Shown: positions 6,016 to 8,343 of the stretch, piece after piece
Layout: every line of letters begins with the position of its first letter
Position numbering within the stretch: the stretch's first letter is position 1
Program-made: the position numbers and the translations under genes
The notes under the pieces: model-generated
Database searches by the model: none
What the model saw: the letters and a program-made list of their open reading frames with translations, nothing else
What the model was told of the DNA's origin: nothing
From: JBDREF01 sp043820045
GTDB lineage: Bacteria; Planctomycetota; Phycisphaerae; Sedimentisphaerales; Anaerobacaceae
Direction of reading: 5' to 3'
Assembly (NCBI GenBank): GCA_043820045.1
Contig: JBDREF010000084.1
Span: 1 to 8,343, forward strand
DNA length: 8,343 nt

Positions 6016-6546
6016 ATGACAAGCAAAGCAATTGACCTGAGAAAGTACATTCGCGACATCCCCGACTGGCCGAAGAAGGGAATTCTGTTTCGCGACATCA
6101 CGCCGTTATTGGCCGACCCCGACGCGTTTGCAGCGGCTGTGGACGCATTGTGCGCCGATTTTGCCGATATGGGCATCGAGTATGTGGCGGCTGTGGAAGC
6201 CAGGGGTTTCATCTTCGGCGCGGTTGTCGCCGAAAAGCTCGGAGCAGGATTTGTGCCCATTCGCAAGAAGGGCAAGCTTCCCTGGCAAACCGAGAGTATC
6301 ACCTACGATTTGGAATACGGCACCGATACTTTGGAAATACATCGGGACGCTGTGAGAAAACAGGCAAGAGTTCTGATGATTGACGACCTGTTGGCCACGG
6401 GCGGGACTATGGCGGCGGCCTGCCGGCTTGTCGAAAAGGCAGGAGGCCGTGTCGCCGGCATTGCGTTTCTTATAGAGCTTGTCTTTCTGGGGGGAAGGGA
6501 AAAGCTGGCCGATTACGAGGTAACCTCAATTATCTCATACGAATAA
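6016..6546 (+). CDS. apt: Adenine phosphoribosyltransferase
   Basis: This cytoplasmic purine-salvage enzyme converts adenine and PRPP to AMP and diphosphate. From ATG 6016 it has 176 residues, the usual length for the family. The N-terminal DLRKYIRDIPDWPKKGILFR (7-26), continuing DITPLL, is the typical Apt opening. EARGF (61-65) belongs to the conserved active-site region, RKKGKLPW (83-90) precedes the flexible loop, and VLMIDDLLATGGT (119-131) is the PRPP-binding motif with its two acidic residues and ATGGT loop intact. The end, YEVTSIISYE, also fits. The frame is open further upstream, so starts at 5971 (GTG) or 6001 (ATG) are possible and would add 15 or 5 residues. It lies 122 bases after the sigma gene with no terminator between, so read-through is possible, and 43 bases before the transporter gene. 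Confidence 0.95.
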   Translation: MTSKAIDLRKYIRDIPDWPKKGILFRDITPLLADPDAFAAAVDALCADFADMGIEYVAAVEARGFIFGAVVAEKLGAGFVPIRKKGKLPWQTESITYDLEYGTDTLEIHRDAVRKQARVLMIDDLLATGGTMAAACRLVEKAGGRVAGIAFLIELVFLGGREKLADYEVTSIISYE

Positions 6547-6577
6547 GCCTTCACGATAATACCTGTTGGTGCTGAAA

Positions 6578-6581
6578 GGAG
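6578..6581 (+). promoter_or_regulatory. Ribosome binding site choosing GTG 6590
   Basis: GGAG within AAAGGAGAG lies eight bases before GTG 6590. The in-frame TTG at 6584 is only two bases from it, too close to be used efficiently. Confidence 0.7.
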
Positions 6582-6589
6582 AGTTGATA

Positions 6590-8343
6590 GTGGTAGCCAG
6601 TGGAGATGGCGGAGAAAGGATTATCCGCCGGGGACCTTATCCGGAACTGACGCTAACCGCGGTGCTGGTGGGTTACGGACTGGGGACTCTTATAGCAATC
6701 AGTATCGGGTACGCCAGCTTAATCCTCGGATTCTCCATCGAAGGCTCGGAGCTGGCCGCCATACTGGGATTCGGGATTCTTCGCGGCATAATGCGCCGAA
6801 GCAGCATTGTCGAAAACAACATCAACCAAACAATAGCAAGCGCCGTCAACGGCGCTTCCGCCGGAATGATGTTTACCGTGCCGGCTCTGTTCATCTTAGG
6901 CGAAACCGGTTTCAACGCGGTGCTGATGGTTTTCTCGTGCATCGCCGGCGGCGTCCTCGGTATCGCATTTATTATTCCGCTGCGAAAGCACATGATCGAT
7001 TTCGAGCGACTCACCTATCCGGGCGGCGTTGCCGTTGCGACGATCCTCAAGTCCCCCGGCGCCGGCGTTCACAAGGCCCTGCTGCTGATTTCCGGGATGG
7101 CTGTCAGCGGCGGAGTTTATTTCTTTAGCCAGTACATGAGCCAGATAAAAGGACTCAGCGGATTCGAGTATTGGGACCTGGGAAGGCTGATTGGAATGCC
7201 GGAGTACATGAACGGCATCTGGTACATCTCTCTGATGACGGTCGGCGTGGGCTTCATATCGGGCAAGGGAGGGTTCTCTTTCGTCATAGGCGGTTTCGTC
7301 TGCTATTGGATTTTGGGGCCGATTCTGTCCGTACAGGATCTGCTGCCTGCGCCTGAAGCGCTTGCCGCCGCCAAGCAAAACATGCCGGACTATATGAGGT
7401 TGAGTCTGTTCAGGCCCGTCGGGATAGGCATGCTGATAGGTGGCGCTCTGGCCGGCATAGTGCTGGCTCTGCCGCTTATCGTCAGCGCCGTTCGCAGTAT
7501 GCAGGGTGCGGCCAGAATGAAAACGGCGCTGTCCAAGGATGAAATGCCGATTCGCCTGCTCTATATCGGCGTCGCCGGTGCTACTGTTCTGCTTTTTGTC
7601 ATTTCCATCTGCTCCGTGAAGGAAATGGGCATTCTTCGGGGCGGCCTGATGGCCCTGCTCGGCACCGTCTGGATATGGGTCGCCGGTGTCATCATGTCCG
7701 AGTGCATCGGCCGGACAAACTGGTCGCCGCTAAGCGGTATGACTCTCATCGCAGTGACCATTCTGATCGTCATCAGCAGAGGGCTCGGCGACAGTGCGGC
7801 GATAATCTCCTCAATAATGGTCGGCGCTGCGGCGTGCGTAGCAATGGCCCAGGCCTGCGACCTGATGCTCGATCTGAAGACCGGCTACCTTGTAGGCGCC
7901 TCTCCGAGAAAGCAGCAGACCGGCCAGTTCCTGGCGACCTGGCTCGGCCCCATTCTGATCATCGTCCTTATCTTCGTTCTCCACAAGGCCTACGGCTTGG
8001 GCAGCGACCGCCTGCCCGCGCCGCAGGGTCAGGCCCTGGCCAGCACGATCCAGGGTATCCTCGGCGGGGACGTGCCCGTTCACAAATACATCGCCGGCGC
8101 CGGGCTCGGCGCCCTTCTCAGCGCCAGCGGCATCGGCGGATTGGGTATTCTCGTGGGCCTCGGCTTTTATCTGCCGTTCGCCATCGTCCTGACCTACAGC
8201 ATCGGAACGATACTGCGGCTGCTGGTGGATTGGAGAAAAGGGCCGCGGTTCAGCGAAGAAGTGGGAATACCCGTCGCCGCCGGCCTAATCGTAGGGGAAG
8301 CCCTGGTCGGAGTCGGCTTCGCCCTGTATTTCGTCATTGCCGG
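6590..8343 (+). CDS. OPT-family oligopeptide transporter, 3' partial
   Basis: This is an inner-membrane secondary transporter of the OPT superfamily (oligopeptide / yellow-stripe-like); 584 residues are in the window and the frame is still open, with probably only a short tail missing since OPT proteins run roughly 600-700 residues. Conserved blocks: PYPELTLTAVLVGYGLGTL (17-35), IVENNINQTIASAVNGASAG (73-92) followed by FTVPALFI, LTYPGGVAVATILKS (141-155), DLMLDLKTGYLVGASPRKQQ (424-443), and GLGFYLPFAIVLTYSIGTIL (523-542). The remainder is many hydrophobic helices with few charges, with a loop at about 304-320. Substrates of bacterial members are mostly unproven: peptides or metal chelates are the usual guesses. 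Placement after apt, 43 bases apart, suggests co-transcription, though no functional link is obvious. The start is GTG 6590; TTG 6584 is an alternative. Confidence 0.94.
   Translation, partial: MVASGDGGERIIRRGPYPELTLTAVLVGYGLGTLIAISIGYASLILGFSIEGSELAAILGFGILRGIMRRSSIVENNINQTIASAVNGASAGMMFTVPALFILGETGFNAVLMVFSCIAGGVLGIAFIIPLRKHMIDFERLTYPGGVAVATILKSPGAGVHKALLLISGMAVSGGVYFFSQYMSQIKGLSGFEYWDLGRLIGMPEYMNGIWYISLMTVGVGFISGKGGFSFVIGGFVCYWILGPILSVQDLLPAPEALAAAKQNMPDYMRLSLFRPVGIGMLIGGALAGIVLALPLIVSAVRSMQGAARMKTALSKDEMPIRLLYIGVAGATVLLFVISICSVKEMGILRGGLMALLGTVWIWVAGVIMSECIGRTNWSPLSGMTLIAVTILIVISRGLGDSAAIISSIMVGAAACVAMAQACDLMLDLKTGYLVGASPRKQQTGQFLATWLGPILIIVLIFVLHKAYGLGSDRLPAPQGQALASTIQGILGGDVPVHKYIAGAGLGALLSASGIGGLGILVGLGFYLPFAIVLTYSIGTILRLLVDWRKGPRFSEEVGIPVAAGLIVGEALVGVGFALYFVIA

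Overview
The window most likely comes from a planctomycete-type bacterium of the Phycisphaerae/Sedimentisphaerales kind, probably a metagenome contig. This is inferred from family knowledge. The main clue is a long secreted protein made of modules I associate with that group: repeated fibronectin-like units with a TYYWRxDE...WSF signature, a PA14-like module, DUF1349-like jelly-roll modules and a DDFEDYTD...YFDDIxL module. A paired ECF sigma factor and short membrane protein, and a small extra sigma-70 factor without region 1.1, fit the same picture.

Layout, all genes on the + strand. 1-530: 3' part of an ECF-type sigma factor whose linker is encoded by an imperfect palindromic repeat (210-283). 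517-951: a two-helix membrane protein overlapping the sigma gene by 14 bases, possibly its anti-sigma factor. 952-1459: a long intergenic region with hairpins, a candidate promoter near 1130-1159 and a 15-pair long-range stem (1292-1307 with 1399-1413). 1460-4642: the 1060-residue secreted modular protein, closed by a very strong intrinsic terminator (4715-4753). 4754-5074: a gene-free leader with several hairpins and mutually exclusive pairings. 5075-5893: a primary-like sigma-70 factor with no ATG, GTG or TTG in frame ahead of its conserved N-terminal region; an ATC codon with a well-placed ribosome binding site is the best start. 6016-6546: adenine phosphoribosyltransferase (apt). 6590 to the window end: an OPT-family transporter, open at the 3' end.

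How the parts may work together. The first two genes look translationally coupled and are likely a membrane-tethered regulatory pair. The secreted protein appears to be an independent unit with its own long leader and terminator; it looks like a surface or matrix protein that binds glycans or other ligands, with no catalytic motif that I can see. The second sigma factor begins a new unit with its own structured leader. Apt (purine salvage) and the OPT transporter are 43 bases apart and may be co-transcribed, though a functional link is not evident.

The most unusual items are the palindrome encoding a protein linker, the two unassigned structured leaders, the apparent ATC start, and the insertion of an apparently permuted jelly-roll domain inside another domain of the secreted protein. 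I see no CRISPR array, tRNA, rRNA or transposase.
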